Assembly: GCF_002043005.1 (NCBI RefSeq)
Contig: NZ_CP020330.1
Location: 434,001 to 498,000, forward strand
Direction: 5' to 3'
DNA from: Martelella mediterranea DSM 17316
GTDB lineage: Bacteria; Pseudomonadota; Alphaproteobacteria; Rhizobiales; Rhizobiaceae
Length of the DNA stretch: 64,000 nucleotides
The notes beneath the pieces were generated by a model. It was not told the DNA's origin and did not search any database. It saw nothing but the letters and a program-made list of their open reading frames with translations. Positions 25,680 through 36,013 of this stretch are shown piece by piece (the first letter of the stretch is position 1; every line of letters starts with the position of its first letter). Both the position numbers and the translations under genes were made by a program.

Positions 25680-26422
25680 CGCAGCTTGACCTCGATCTTC
25701 ATCATGTCGCCGCGATAGATGCCGTTGGCCAGGAGGACAATATCGCCGTGCTGGTCGACGGCGATGCGCTGGACCTTGGCGATGGGGTCGCCGATCGAAA
25801 CGTTCAGCTCCGTCGCGGTCTCGAGATCGGCGGAGCCGATGGTGACGATCTGGACGGCATCCTCGATCGTGTGGCCCGGAAGGTCGTGGGCGATCCGCAT
25901 GGCGGTGATGCGCGAGTAGGATTCATCCGGTATCAGCGGCGAAATGCGCTCGTCGACATAGACGTCGCCGATCATGAAGGGCGCGCCGGCGCGACTGTGG
26001 CGTCGCTTCAAATGCCGGTATGACGGCGCCGGCCTGCCGATATCGCTTTCCCGCCGGGGCAGCATGACGCCGCGCTCATCGCCCAGAATGTCGATCGTCG
26101 CGTTATCGCGCGCGATCAGCAGACCGGACCAGTCGGTCTTGACCTCGCACCACAGGTCGCGGTTCGGACGCTCGACGACGAAGGTGCCCTTGGCGCGATA
26201 GCGCTCGATCAGGCCCTCGCCCTCGATGATATCCAGCGCCTGCCTGATGGTCATGGTCGCGACGCCGCATTGCTCGGCCAGTTCCTTGACGGTCGGAATT
26301 TTCGCGCCGATGTCCCATTCGCCCGTCTCGATCCGTCGCCGGAACAGGCCGGCCAATTGGATGTAGCGCGAGACATTGCTCTTCTGCAGCGCTATTGCCG
26401 TCGCGTTCGTCATCGAAGTCAT
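25676..26422 (-). CDS. GntR-family regulator with UTRA domain (HutC type)
   Basis: A 248-residue regulator if started at ATG 26422; the frame allows ATG at 26479 (267 residues). The winged HTH is IPTVKELAEQCGVATMTIRQALDIIEGEGLIERYRAKGTFVV, followed by a UTRA effector domain (SYSRITAMRIAHDLPGHTIEDAVQIVTIGSADLETATELNVSIGDPIAKVQRIA). It lies centrally in the CoA island, convergent to one operon and downstream of the GST/FadJ-like genes' far side. It is the only regulator in the island and so the best candidate for reading the shared palindromes (inference). Confidence 0.88.
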   Translation of the reverse strand: MTSMTNATAIALQKSNVSRYIQLAGLFRRRIETGEWDIGAKIPTVKELAEQCGVATMTIRQALDIIEGEGLIERYRAKGTFVVERPNRDLWCEVKTDWSGLLIARDNATIDILGDERGVMLPRRESDIGRPAPSYRHLKRRHSRAGAPFMIGDVYVDERISPLIPDESYSRITAMRIAHDLPGHTIEDAVQIVTIGSADLETATELNVSIGDPIAKVQRIAVDQHGDIVLLANGIYRGDMMKIEVKLR

Positions 26423-26524
26423 AGTCTGCACCTTCGTCCTTTTTTCGTTTTTCACCTTAGCCGTCCGGCGCAGTGTCATAAAGGGCTGAGCTAGGCTTTT
26501 GATACAAGTTGCGATCGCAGGGCC

Positions 26525-27187
26525 TCAGCCATTGAAGCGCAGTTTCCCGGCGGTCACGTCGGCCCCGTCCGGCGCGTCATCCACGATCGCGGTGGCTGCG
26601 ACCGACGGACGCGCGGCCCAACCCGCCTCCAGCTTCGCAAGTTGCGGGAAATGATCGCGCCAGTTGGCGTCGCTCCAGCGGAAATCGAGCTGCCCCAGGG
26701 CACAAACGATTGCGACATGGCCAAGGCCGAAGGGCGTTGCCGCCAGCGCCGGGGTCTCGGCCTCCAGCGTGGCCATGACGGCACGCGCCTTGGCGCGCCA
26801 GCCCTCGGTCACGGCATCCCAGGGACCGGAGGGACGGGAAAGTTCCGTGCGCCACAGGAGCAGCAGATCGATCAGCCCGTCGCCGAGCGCCTGCCAGCGC
26901 AATTGCACAAAGCGCCTGTCCCCCAGGAGGCTGCCGCCCGCACGGTGATCGAGATATTCGCAGATCACGCGGCTGTCGAACAGCGCGGTGCCATCCTCGA
27001 CGACCAGCGTCGGGATCTTGCCGAGAGGATTGTCGGCCATGACTGCGGCATTGGGCGGCAGATGCATGGCGACGACGGAGCGGACCTGTTCGACCTGGTC
27101 CAACTGCCCCGTTTCGTGCAGCACGATCATGACCTTGCGCACGAATGGCGAGCGCGGCGACCAATGCAATTTCATCGCATGCTTCAT
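26525..27187 (-). CDS. Glutathione S-transferase family protein
   Basis: A 220-residue GST: thioredoxin-fold N-terminal domain with SPRSPFVRKV at residues 10-19, NPLGKIPTLVVEDG near 53 (cis-Pro) and FDSRVICEYLD near 70, then a helical C-terminal domain. It sits 5 nt downstream of the fused hydratase/dehydrogenase gene and is probably co-transcribed. It may conjugate, isomerise or cleave a pathway intermediate with glutathione. An in-frame ATG 12 nt later is an alternative start. Confidence 0.9.
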   Translation of the reverse strand: MKHAMKLHWSPRSPFVRKVMIVLHETGQLDQVEQVRSVVAMHLPPNAAVMADNPLGKIPTLVVEDGTALFDSRVICEYLDHRAGGSLLGDRRFVQLRWQALGDGLIDLLLLWRTELSRPSGPWDAVTEGWRAKARAVMATLEAETPALAATPFGLGHVAIVCALGQLDFRWSDANWRDHFPQLAKLEAGWAARPSVAATAIVDDAPDGADVTAGKLRFNG

Positions 27188-27192
27188 GAAGG

Positions 27193-29271
<2,079 letters not shown>

Positions 29272-29381
29272 GGCGTTTCTCCCTGTTCATTTCATCGAAA
29301 CCGAACCTAAATTACATTAAGCTAGTTGTATAGCTCTAATCGATGAGGCAAGCTGTCGCCGGCAAACAGGAGGAGACCGGG

Positions 29382-30578
29382 ATGATGCCCTTCGAAAGAC
29401 TGCGGGTGATCGACGCCACCCATGTGCTGGCAGGTCCGTTCGCGGCCTATCAGATGGCCGTCATGGGCGCCGATGTGATCAAGATAGACCGGCCCGGCGA
29501 CCCCGATCAGGTTCGTCTGCAGGGGCCTGACAGGGAATTGAGCGCGGCCGGAATGGGCACGACCTACCTGGCCCAGGGCGCCAACAAGCGGTCCGCCGCC
29601 CTGGATCTGAAGACCGCCGGCGGCCAGGAGGCGCTCAAGGCGCTTTTGAAGGATGCGGACGTCTTCATCGAGAACTATCGACCAGGCGCGCTCGCCGCGC
29701 TTGGCCTAGGCTATCAGGATATTGCGCGGATCAATCCGCGCATCGTCTATTGCTCCGTCTCGGCCTTTGGCCAGACCGGGCCGCGCGGGCCGGAAACCGG
29801 CTATGATTTCGTGTTCCAGGCCGTCGCCGGGCTGATGGCCCTCACCGGAACGGAGGAAAGCGGGCCGCTGAGGGCCGGGGCGCCCGTGGTCGATTACGCC
29901 ACCGGCTACATGACCGCCTTTGCCATCACCGCCGCACTCTATCATCGCGAGCGCACGGGACGCGGCCAGCATATCGATCTTGCCATGTTCGACGCCACGC
30001 TGATGCTGATGAGCACGCATGTCACGGCGCTGACGGCGGGCGGCAAACCCCCTCACCCCGAAGGCAACCGCTTCAACGTGGCCGGCGTCGGCGCCTATGA
30101 CACGGCCGATGGATTGCTGATGCTGGGCGCCGCGAACATGCGCCAGCAGAAGCGCCTCTGGCTGGCTCTTGGCCGTCCCGATATGGTCAAGACCGCCCAT
30201 GCCGATCGCATCGACGCCCATGCCGAGGAGGCCGCCGTGCTGCGCGAAGCGATGCTGACCCGAACGGCGTCCGACTGGGAGGCCTTCTTCCGCCACCATG
30301 GCGTGCCGGCGGGCAAGGTGCGGCCGATGGAGGAGGCCCTCGCCGACCCGCAACTGAACCATCGCGGCGTGCTGCAACCGCTGCCGCAACCCCTTGGCCG
30401 CGCCGGGGAATACCGCGTGCCGGTGGCGCCCTTCCTGATGTCCGAAAGCAATCCGACAGTGCGAAGCCCGCCGCCGGCTCTCGGCCAGCATACAAGGGAA
30501 GTCCTGGCCGAGGCGGGCATTGATGACGGCCGGATCGCCGCGCTGATTTCCGAGGGCGCGGCTGTCCAGGCTTTATAA
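29382..30578 (+). CDS. Class III (CaiB/BaiF) CoA-transferase, third copy
   Basis: A 398-residue family III CoA-transferase with opening RVIDATHVLAGPFAAYQMAVMGADVIKID and predicted nucleophile D171 (VVDYATG). It is more diverged from the other two copies than they are from each other. ATG at 29382 has AGGAGG 8 nt upstream; another ATG follows directly. It is divergent from the fused beta-oxidation gene. The exported hydrolase-like gene follows 73 nt later, behind its own palindrome. It may activate a second, structurally different acid. Confidence 0.91.
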   Translation: MMPFERLRVIDATHVLAGPFAAYQMAVMGADVIKIDRPGDPDQVRLQGPDRELSAAGMGTTYLAQGANKRSAALDLKTAGGQEALKALLKDADVFIENYRPGALAALGLGYQDIARINPRIVYCSVSAFGQTGPRGPETGYDFVFQAVAGLMALTGTEESGPLRAGAPVVDYATGYMTAFAITAALYHRERTGRGQHIDLAMFDATLMLMSTHVTALTAGGKPPHPEGNRFNVAGVGAYDTADGLLMLGAANMRQQKRLWLALGRPDMVKTAHADRIDAHAEEAAVLREAMLTRTASDWEAFFRHHGVPAGKVRPMEEALADPQLNHRGVLQPLPQPLGRAGEYRVPVAPFLMSESNPTVRSPPPALGQHTREVLAEAGIDDGRIAALISEGAAVQAL

Positions 30579-30584
30579 AGTTGT

Positions 30585-30604
30585 AAAATCATGTTTTTGA
30601 TTTA
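30585..30604. promoter_or_regulatory. Shared palindrome, copy 3 (upstream of exported hydrolase-like gene)
   Basis: AAAATCA, six bases, TGATTTA: the AAATCA/TGATTT arms are perfectly inverted. It lies 7 nt after the CoA-transferase stop and 48 nt before the next ATG. This is the most symmetrical of three matching sites (14911, 18411, 30585). Confidence 0.55.
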
Positions 30605-30651
30605 TTGTGTGACTGCCGCGCCGTGCGGCTGAAACCCTTGGAGGAGGAAAC

Positions 30652-31494
30652 ATGAAGACCATACTCGCAGCGATGGGACTGACCCTCGCGCTGACAGGAG
30701 CCGCGATGGCCGCCGGGATGCAGGAAAAGACCGTCATGAAAGGGGATCACCAGGTCGGCTATTCGGTCAGGGGCGATGGACCGCTGGTGGTGATGATTGC
30801 CTCGACCGGCCGAGGCTCGGCCGAGTTCGCCCCGCTCGCCGACCGTCTGGCCGAACGCGGCTACAAGGTAGCCCTGCCCGAACCGCGCGGCATCGGCCAG
30901 AGCAACGGCAAGATGGAGGACGTCAGCTTCCACGATTTCGGCGATGATTTCGCCGCCGTGATCGAACAGGAGGGCGGACCGGCCATCGTCGCGGGCCATG
31001 CCTATGGCCAGTGGATCGCCAAGACCGTGGCCGCCGATCACCCTGACCTGGTCAGCGGCGTCGTTCTGCTGGCGGGCGGCGCCAAGTCGTGGCCGCCGGA
31101 ACTGTCGGACGCGATCACCATGATCAACGACCCGAACTCGACCCGCGATCAGAAGATGCAGGGGCTGATGCTGGCCTTCTTCACCGACGAGGAAACCGCC
31201 GAGCCATGGCTGGAGGGTTGGCATCAGGACGTCACCCAGAGCCAGCGCGCGGCGCGCAAGCAGACCGATCGCGACAGCTACTGGTCGGGCGGCACCGCAC
31301 CGATCCTCGACCTGCAGGGCGGTTCCGACCCGTTCCGCCCCGAGGAATCGCGCAACGAGGTGCGCGACGAACTGGGCGCCGACCGCGTGACGGTCGTGGT
31401 GATCGACGGGGCGAGCCACGCCCTGCCCGCCGCCAAACCCGTCGAGACGGCGGACGCCATCGCCGACTGGGCGGACGGCATCGTCAAGCAGTAG
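30652..31494 (+). CDS. Exported alpha/beta-hydrolase-fold protein lacking the nucleophile serine
   Basis: A 280-residue protein with a Sec signal peptide (about residues 1-21, GAAMA/AGM) and an alpha/beta-hydrolase fold. The nucleophile elbow, usually GHSYG, reads GHAYG: A117 (codon 31000-31002) replaces the serine. The candidate acid (GGSDPFRPEE) and histidine (GASHALP) are retained. The reading frame is intact with a strong GGAGGAGG site before ATG 30652, so this does not look like a dying gene. It may bind the island's substrate in the periplasm or use a different chemistry. A perfect terminator-like hairpin follows. Confidence 0.88.
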   Translation: MKTILAAMGLTLALTGAAMAAGMQEKTVMKGDHQVGYSVRGDGPLVVMIASTGRGSAEFAPLADRLAERGYKVALPEPRGIGQSNGKMEDVSFHDFGDDFAAVIEQEGGPAIVAGHAYGQWIAKTVAADHPDLVSGVVLLAGGAKSWPPELSDAITMINDPNSTRDQKMQGLMLAFFTDEETAEPWLEGWHQDVTQSQRAARKQTDRDSYWSGGTAPILDLQGGSDPFRPEESRNEVRDELGADRVTVVVIDGASHALPAAKPVETADAIADWADGIVKQ

Positions 31495-31508
31495 GCCCTT
31501 GGATCGGA

Positions 31509-31539
31509 CCATCGGGCGCGCGAAGACAGCGCCCGATGG
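31509..31539. terminator. Terminator-like hairpin closing the CoA island
   Basis: Perfect 11-bp stem CCATCGGGCGC (31509-31519) / GCGCCCGATGG (31529-31539), 9-nt loop, beginning 14 nt after the stop of the hydrolase-like gene. A strong T-run is missing, so termination may be partial or factor-assisted. The next transcription unit starts beyond it. Confidence 0.6.
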
Positions 31540-31629
31540 CCGCATACCTTGTTGCGACGCGACAGATCAACAGGACCATCATCGTTGCAGGGCCCGCGGC
31601 CGGGCACCCCTGCTGGCCCAAATAATACT

Positions 31630-31644
31630 TGACTATAATATTCA
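31630..31644. promoter_or_regulatory. Iron-responsive (IRO/RirA-type) box
   Basis: TGA, nine bases, TCA at 31630-31644, in the AT-rich promoter region 64 nt before the binding protein start. TGA-N9-TCA is the published consensus bound by the iron regulator RirA in rhizobia. Position ahead of an iron-siderophore type ABC operon strongly fits. It suggests repression when iron is plentiful. Confidence 0.6.
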
Positions 31645-31707
31645 TATTTGATTTCTCAAGGCAGGATTTTCGAGCCTTCGAACGAAGGCCTGCCAGAGGA
31701 GTCGCGA

Positions 31708-32775
31708 ATGTCAAATCGTCTTGGAATGGTGTCGGCGGTTATCGGGTTGCTTTGCCTTTCCGCACCGGCCGCCGCTCTGGCGGAAAGCGCGTTCACCGAT
31801 CATCGCGGAAAGACGATCACGTTCCAGACGCCGCCGGAGCGGGTCGTCACGATTGTCCGTTCCGCACCGATCATCTATCGGGCGGTCGACGGGACGGCCG
31901 ACCACATTGTCGGGATGAACAAGGACTCCCTCGACCGCTATTTCACCGAGGGCATCTACACCGAAATCATCCCGGAAATGTCGAAGATCAGCACGAGTGC
32001 CGCGCAGGAGGGCTTCGTGCCGAACGTCGAGGCGATCCTGGCCGAAAAGCCGGATGCGGTGATCCAGTGGACCCACGACGAGAAGCTGATCGAGCCGCTT
32101 GAACGGGTCGGCCTGACCGTTGTCGGCTGGCAGTGCTGCACGGAGCAGGACAGGCTCGATTACCTGACGCTGACCGGCTACATGACCGGCCGCAACGACC
32201 GGGCGCAGGCCATTCTCAAGTCCCAGTCCGATGCTCTCGAAGCGCTCGGCGACAAGGTGTCAGACCTTGAGGAAGCCGATATGCCGTCCGTCCTGCATAT
32301 CGACCAGATCGGCGATCAGTTCCGCGTCATCGCCAACGGCTCGCAGGACCTATCCCTCAGCGGCGTGACCAACCCGGCGGCCGATGGCAGCGGCGAGTGG
32401 TGGCGCACGGTCGACATGGAGCAGCTCCTGGTCTGGAATCCGGACATCATCGTCATTCCGGCCTATGCCGCCGAGCTCAACCCGCAGGATTTCTTCGACG
32501 ATCCGCTGCTCGCGAACATGGCGGCGGTCAAGGCCAGGCGCGTCTACAAGCAGCCGGTCTTCGCCAGAACCCCGGACGCGCCGGAAATCTTCCTGACCTC
32601 GGTCTGGCTCGCGGCGATCGCCCACGGCACCGACTATGCGCCGGAATTCAAGACCCAGATCGGGGATGTCTACAGGCTTATCTACGGCGCCGATCTCTCC
32701 GGCGCCCAGATCGAGGCCATTCTCGAAAGCGACAGCAACGCGCCTGCATCCGACTATGCCGAAACCTTCGGCTGA
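31708..32775 (+). CDS. Iron-siderophore/haem-type ABC binding protein (FecB/BtuF family)
   Basis: A 355-residue exported binding protein with a rigid-linker (class III) fold. Signal peptide to about residue 25 (AAALA/ESA). Characteristic segments: FTDHRGKTITFQTPPERVVTIV, NVEAILAEKPDAVIQW near 115, MEQLLVWNPDIIVIP near 240. ATG at 31708 has AGAGGA 7 nt upstream, and the longer frame from 31648 is ignored. It delivers Fe(III)-chelate, haem or cobalamin to the permease. It overlaps the permease gene by 20 nt. No TonB-dependent receptor gene is adjacent. Confidence 0.92.
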   Translation: MSNRLGMVSAVIGLLCLSAPAAALAESAFTDHRGKTITFQTPPERVVTIVRSAPIIYRAVDGTADHIVGMNKDSLDRYFTEGIYTEIIPEMSKISTSAAQEGFVPNVEAILAEKPDAVIQWTHDEKLIEPLERVGLTVVGWQCCTEQDRLDYLTLTGYMTGRNDRAQAILKSQSDALEALGDKVSDLEEADMPSVLHIDQIGDQFRVIANGSQDLSLSGVTNPAADGSGEWWRTVDMEQLLVWNPDIIVIPAYAAELNPQDFFDDPLLANMAAVKARRVYKQPVFARTPDAPEIFLTSVWLAAIAHGTDYAPEFKTQIGDVYRLIYGADLSGAQIEAILESDSNAPASDYAETFG

Positions 32776-33838
32776 GGCTGCGCCCGAAAACAGGTCTACC
32801 GTCCCGGCGGGACGAAAACTGACGACAATTGCCGTGCTGCCGGGCCTTATCGTGCTGCTGGTAGTGGCAGTCCTGTATTCCGTGACGATTGGCCGCTATG
32901 ATCTCTCGATCAGGGAGGTCGCCCTGATCCTGATCGAAAACATCCATCCGCTTGTCGTGCCCTATTGGGATCCGGTCAAGGAGGTCGTCGTCGAGCAGGT
33001 GCGTCTGCCGAGAATACTCGCCGCCGTTCTCATCGGCTTCGGCCTGTCCATTTCAGGGGCGTCGCTGCAGGGGTTGTTCCGCAATCCGCTCGTCGATCCG
33101 GGCATCATCGGCGTCACGGCAGGCGCTGGTTTCGGCGGTACGCTTGCCATTCTTCTCGGCCTCCAGGGCTATGGCCTGATGCTGACGGCCTTTCTGTTCG
33201 GCCTCGGCAGCGTGCTTCTGGTCAAGCTTCTCTCGACGGTACGCGGGCGCACCAGCATGCTGACGCTGGTGCTTGCCGGCGTGGTGATCTCGGCGTTCTT
33301 CTCGGCGGCGATTTCGATCGCCAAGCTTCTGGCCGACCCGTTCCAGAAACTGCCTTCAATAACGTACTGGCTCATGGGCAGCATCGCATCCAGCAGCTAT
33401 TCGGACGTGCTGCTGATCCTTGTTTCCGTGGCGCCGGCCTCCATCGCGATCTATCTGCTGCGGTTTCAGATCAACATCATGTCGCTCGGCGAGGAGAAGG
33501 CACGGGCGCTCGGCGTCCGCGTCGTTCTCGTGCAATGGATCATCCTTTTGACCTCCGCGCTGATATCGGCCGGGGTTGTCGCGACCTCGGGCATCATCGG
33601 CTGGGTCGGTCTTGTCATTCCCCACGTCGCCCGCGCCCTCGTTGGCGCGGACCACCAGCGCATGCTGCCGGTTGCCGGCGTTCTCGGCGCAATCTACCTG
33701 CTGATGGTCGACAATCTGGCGCGCACCCTGACCACCGCCGAAATTCCGCTTGGCATCATCACGGCGCTCATCGGTGTGCCGGTCTTCGCGGTCATTCTGC
33801 GCCGCCTGCACGCGAAAGGAGGCTGGGCCGGTGATTGA
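32756..33838 (+). CDS. FecCD-family ABC permease
   Basis: A 360-residue permease of the BtuC/FecCD family with about ten hydrophobic helices. Hallmarks are VRLPRILAAVLIGFGLSISGASLQGLFRNPLVDPGIIGVTAGAGFG near residue 80 and GIIGWVGLVIPHVAR near 282. ATG at 32756 lies inside the end of the binding protein gene, a 20-nt overlap that suggests coupled translation; the first 25 residues are hydrophilic, so a later start is possible. It forms the channel of the iron-chelate importer. Confidence 0.92.
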   Translation: MPKPSAEAAPENRSTVPAGRKLTTIAVLPGLIVLLVVAVLYSVTIGRYDLSIREVALILIENIHPLVVPYWDPVKEVVVEQVRLPRILAAVLIGFGLSISGASLQGLFRNPLVDPGIIGVTAGAGFGGTLAILLGLQGYGLMLTAFLFGLGSVLLVKLLSTVRGRTSMLTLVLAGVVISAFFSAAISIAKLLADPFQKLPSITYWLMGSIASSSYSDVLLILVSVAPASIAIYLLRFQINIMSLGEEKARALGVRVVLVQWIILLTSALISAGVVATSGIIGWVGLVIPHVARALVGADHQRMLPVAGVLGAIYLLMVDNLARTLTTAEIPLGIITALIGVPVFAVILRRLHAKGGWAGD

Positions 33839-34589
33839 AGCCCGTGACCTCACCGTGGAGAGAGGCGGCCGGACGATTCTGGAGGGATACAACCTCCGCC
33901 TCGACAAGGGCCGCACCCTCGCCATCCTCGGCGCAAACGGGGTCGGAAAGACGACTCTGATCAGCGTCCTGACGGGGCTCATCCAGCCAAGATCCGGAAG
34001 GCTTATGGTCCACGGACAGGTCGGTTTCGTGCCGCAACTCTTCGAAGTGTCGTTTGCCTATTCCGCCCTGGACATCGCCCTGATGGGACGCGCGCGGCAT
34101 CTCGGGCTCTTCGGCGCGCCGGGACGCAGGGACTACGAGATCGTCCGTCACTTCCTCTCCATGCTCGGCATCGAGGCTCTGGAGACGCAGGCCTTCAATG
34201 CGTTGAGCGGCGGTCAGCGGCAATTGGTGATGATCGCCCAGGCCCTTGCTTCGGAATGCGATCTTCTGGTGCTGGACGAACCCTGCGCGGCGCTGGATTA
34301 CAAGAACCAGGACAAGGTTCTGGAACTCCTTCACCGGCTGCAGGTCGAGCGTGGCATGACGATCGTCTTTTCCACCCACATGCCGCAGCATGCCGTCGAA
34401 ATCGCAACGGACGTGCTGCTGATGACCAGCGGGAGCCGCTATGTCTGCGGCCCGACTGAACAGGCCCTCGACGCCAACAATCTGAGCGAACTCTACGATC
34501 TGCCGATCGCGCGGGCGGATTTTTCCGGCACGAAAAAACATACCTATGCGCCGCTGTTCCGTCACCGGGGAGAGAAAACCGATGCCTGA
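33831..34589 (+). CDS. Iron-chelate ABC transporter ATPase (FecE/BtuD family)
   Basis: A 252-residue ATPase: Walker A GANGVGKTT near residue 36, signature LSGGQRQL near 128, Walker B LLVLDEPCAALD near 148, switch His in FSTHMPQHA. GTG at 33831 has GAAAGGAGG 8 nt upstream and overlaps the permease stop by 8 nt; the longer frame from 33750 is an overlap with the permease. It powers the importer. Its own stop is overlapped by the next gene, so all four genes form one unit. Confidence 0.93.
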   Translation: MIEARDLTVERGGRTILEGYNLRLDKGRTLAILGANGVGKTTLISVLTGLIQPRSGRLMVHGQVGFVPQLFEVSFAYSALDIALMGRARHLGLFGAPGRRDYEIVRHFLSMLGIEALETQAFNALSGGQRQLVMIAQALASECDLLVLDEPCAALDYKNQDKVLELLHRLQVERGMTIVFSTHMPQHAVEIATDVLLMTSGSRYVCGPTEQALDANNLSELYDLPIARADFSGTKKHTYAPLFRHRGEKTDA

Positions 34590-35880
34590 CCTCCGTGCCC
34601 CCACAAAGGGAATTGCCTACATCCACTGGGGCAATAGCTGGCAGATTCGCAGCTTCCGGGATTTCCGCCACCATCTCGACGATCTCATCTACATAGATGA
34701 CCTGCCGAAGGTGGATCTTTCGGCCTACAAGGCCGTTGTCATGCCCGATGCGATGGATGCCGAGGCAGCCCGGCCCCATGCCGGGCAGCTCAATGCCTAC
34801 CTGCACAATGGCGGCTTCCTCGTCGTCATGCTCCAGGGCCACGCCGACTGGCTGGACATTCCCGGCCTGAAGTGGTCACCAGGCAATTGTCGCGACTGGC
34901 TGTGGTGGACGAAGGGGGACAAGCTCGAAATCCGGCTGAGCGAGCCGCGCCATCCGATCACCGAGGCGATGCCGCTTGCCCACATGAGCTGGCATTGGGG
35001 CGGATCCTACAACGTGCCGGACGGCGCGCGCTCGATCCTGGAGATCGAGGACGACGGCGGCAGCCTCTTCCTTGATTTTCCGGCACTTCCCGGCGGCGGT
35101 CGGCTGTTGCTGGCCTCCCTCGATCCGCATTCGCACAATGGCCAGCGGTTCATGCCGGCAACGACCCGGTTCCTACAGTCCTTCTACCCCTGGCTGAACC
35201 GGGAACTCGGGATCGAAAGGCGAAAGCCGAACCGCTTTACCTATCTCCAGTGCAGCCATGTCCCGAGCGAATGGCAACCCGACTGGATCGGCCCAAACCT
35301 GGAAGCGGAAGGGTTTGAAGTGAGGTTCGCGCCCCTCTACGAACTCGGCCCCGACCTGCTGGCGGCAACCGACACGCTCTATCTGCCAAGCAGCCATGAC
35401 GAGATCTTCCTGAAGCGCAGGGCGGACGACCTGCTCGGCTTTCTTGCGCAAGGCGGCAACCTGATCATCTGCGCCGAGCCCTGCCAGCCCTGGCTTCCGT
35501 TCATGGCCCCGTTCCGGGCCGTCCCGCCCCGCCCTTTCGCCAATATCAAGGTCCGGGTGCGCGACGATCGCTTCGGAATATTCGGCAATTTCGGCGAGGG
35601 CTTCGACGGCTGGAAGGGCATTTACGGCCAATATGCGCGCGGCTGGACGGATGCACCGCCAGGCGCGATCTGGCTGACGGATGTGGGCACGGAGATGGAC
35701 CCGAAACCGGCGGACTGGCTCTGGCAGTATCCAGCGGACGACGAGCGGGGCGGCTACGTCTTCATGCACAATGGAGACAACATGACCCGCTATCCGGATC
35801 ACGGACCCGAGAAGGAAGCCCTTGTCGCCAACATCGCCAAGGCACTCCAGAGACTTTCGATCGGCGACCTGCTGATGTGA
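34582..35880 (+). CDS. Uncharacterised two-lobed GATase-like protein of the iron operon
   Basis: A 432-residue protein without signal peptide or membrane helix. Two halves each look like a Rossmann/class-I-amidotransferase-like sandwich: first YIHWGNSWQIRSF, LSAYKAVVMPDAMD and LNAYLHNGGFLVVML; second TYLQCSHVPSEWQPDW, TDTLYLPSSHDE and LLGFLAQGGNLIICAEPC. The elbow position holds no Cys in the first half but has ICAEPC in the second. It starts 8 nt inside the ATPase gene, so it is firmly part of the iron operon. It could process the imported chelate or regulate uptake. I do not recognise a characterised homologue. Confidence 0.85.
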   Translation: MPDLRAPTKGIAYIHWGNSWQIRSFRDFRHHLDDLIYIDDLPKVDLSAYKAVVMPDAMDAEAARPHAGQLNAYLHNGGFLVVMLQGHADWLDIPGLKWSPGNCRDWLWWTKGDKLEIRLSEPRHPITEAMPLAHMSWHWGGSYNVPDGARSILEIEDDGGSLFLDFPALPGGGRLLLASLDPHSHNGQRFMPATTRFLQSFYPWLNRELGIERRKPNRFTYLQCSHVPSEWQPDWIGPNLEAEGFEVRFAPLYELGPDLLAATDTLYLPSSHDEIFLKRRADDLLGFLAQGGNLIICAEPCQPWLPFMAPFRAVPPRPFANIKVRVRDDRFGIFGNFGEGFDGWKGIYGQYARGWTDAPPGAIWLTDVGTEMDPKPADWLWQYPADDERGGYVFMHNGDNMTRYPDHGPEKEALVANIAKALQRLSIGDLLM

Positions 35881-36013
35881 GGATTGCATCAAGCCGGCCT
35901 CGCGACTCTTGCCCCGTGCGGCGGATTTTCGTGTCCGTCATCTCAACGGAATTCTCCGTGTAGATCAGTCCGCGCACCCGCAACCCGACCCAAAAGCTGC
36001 GGATCGATAATAT

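Noticed and set aside
29310..29345. Possible fourth copy of the CoA-island palindrome in the divergent gap before the third CoA-transferase
   Set aside because: The AT-rich sequence there contains TTACA/TTGTA elements but not the AAATCA-N6-TGATTT geometry.
35762..35983. Leftward ORF with a start resembling a TetR N-terminus (MTDTKIRRTGQ)
   Set aside because: Only about 20 residues are suggestive; the remainder is antisense to the unknown iron-operon gene, so no gene or pseudogene is called.
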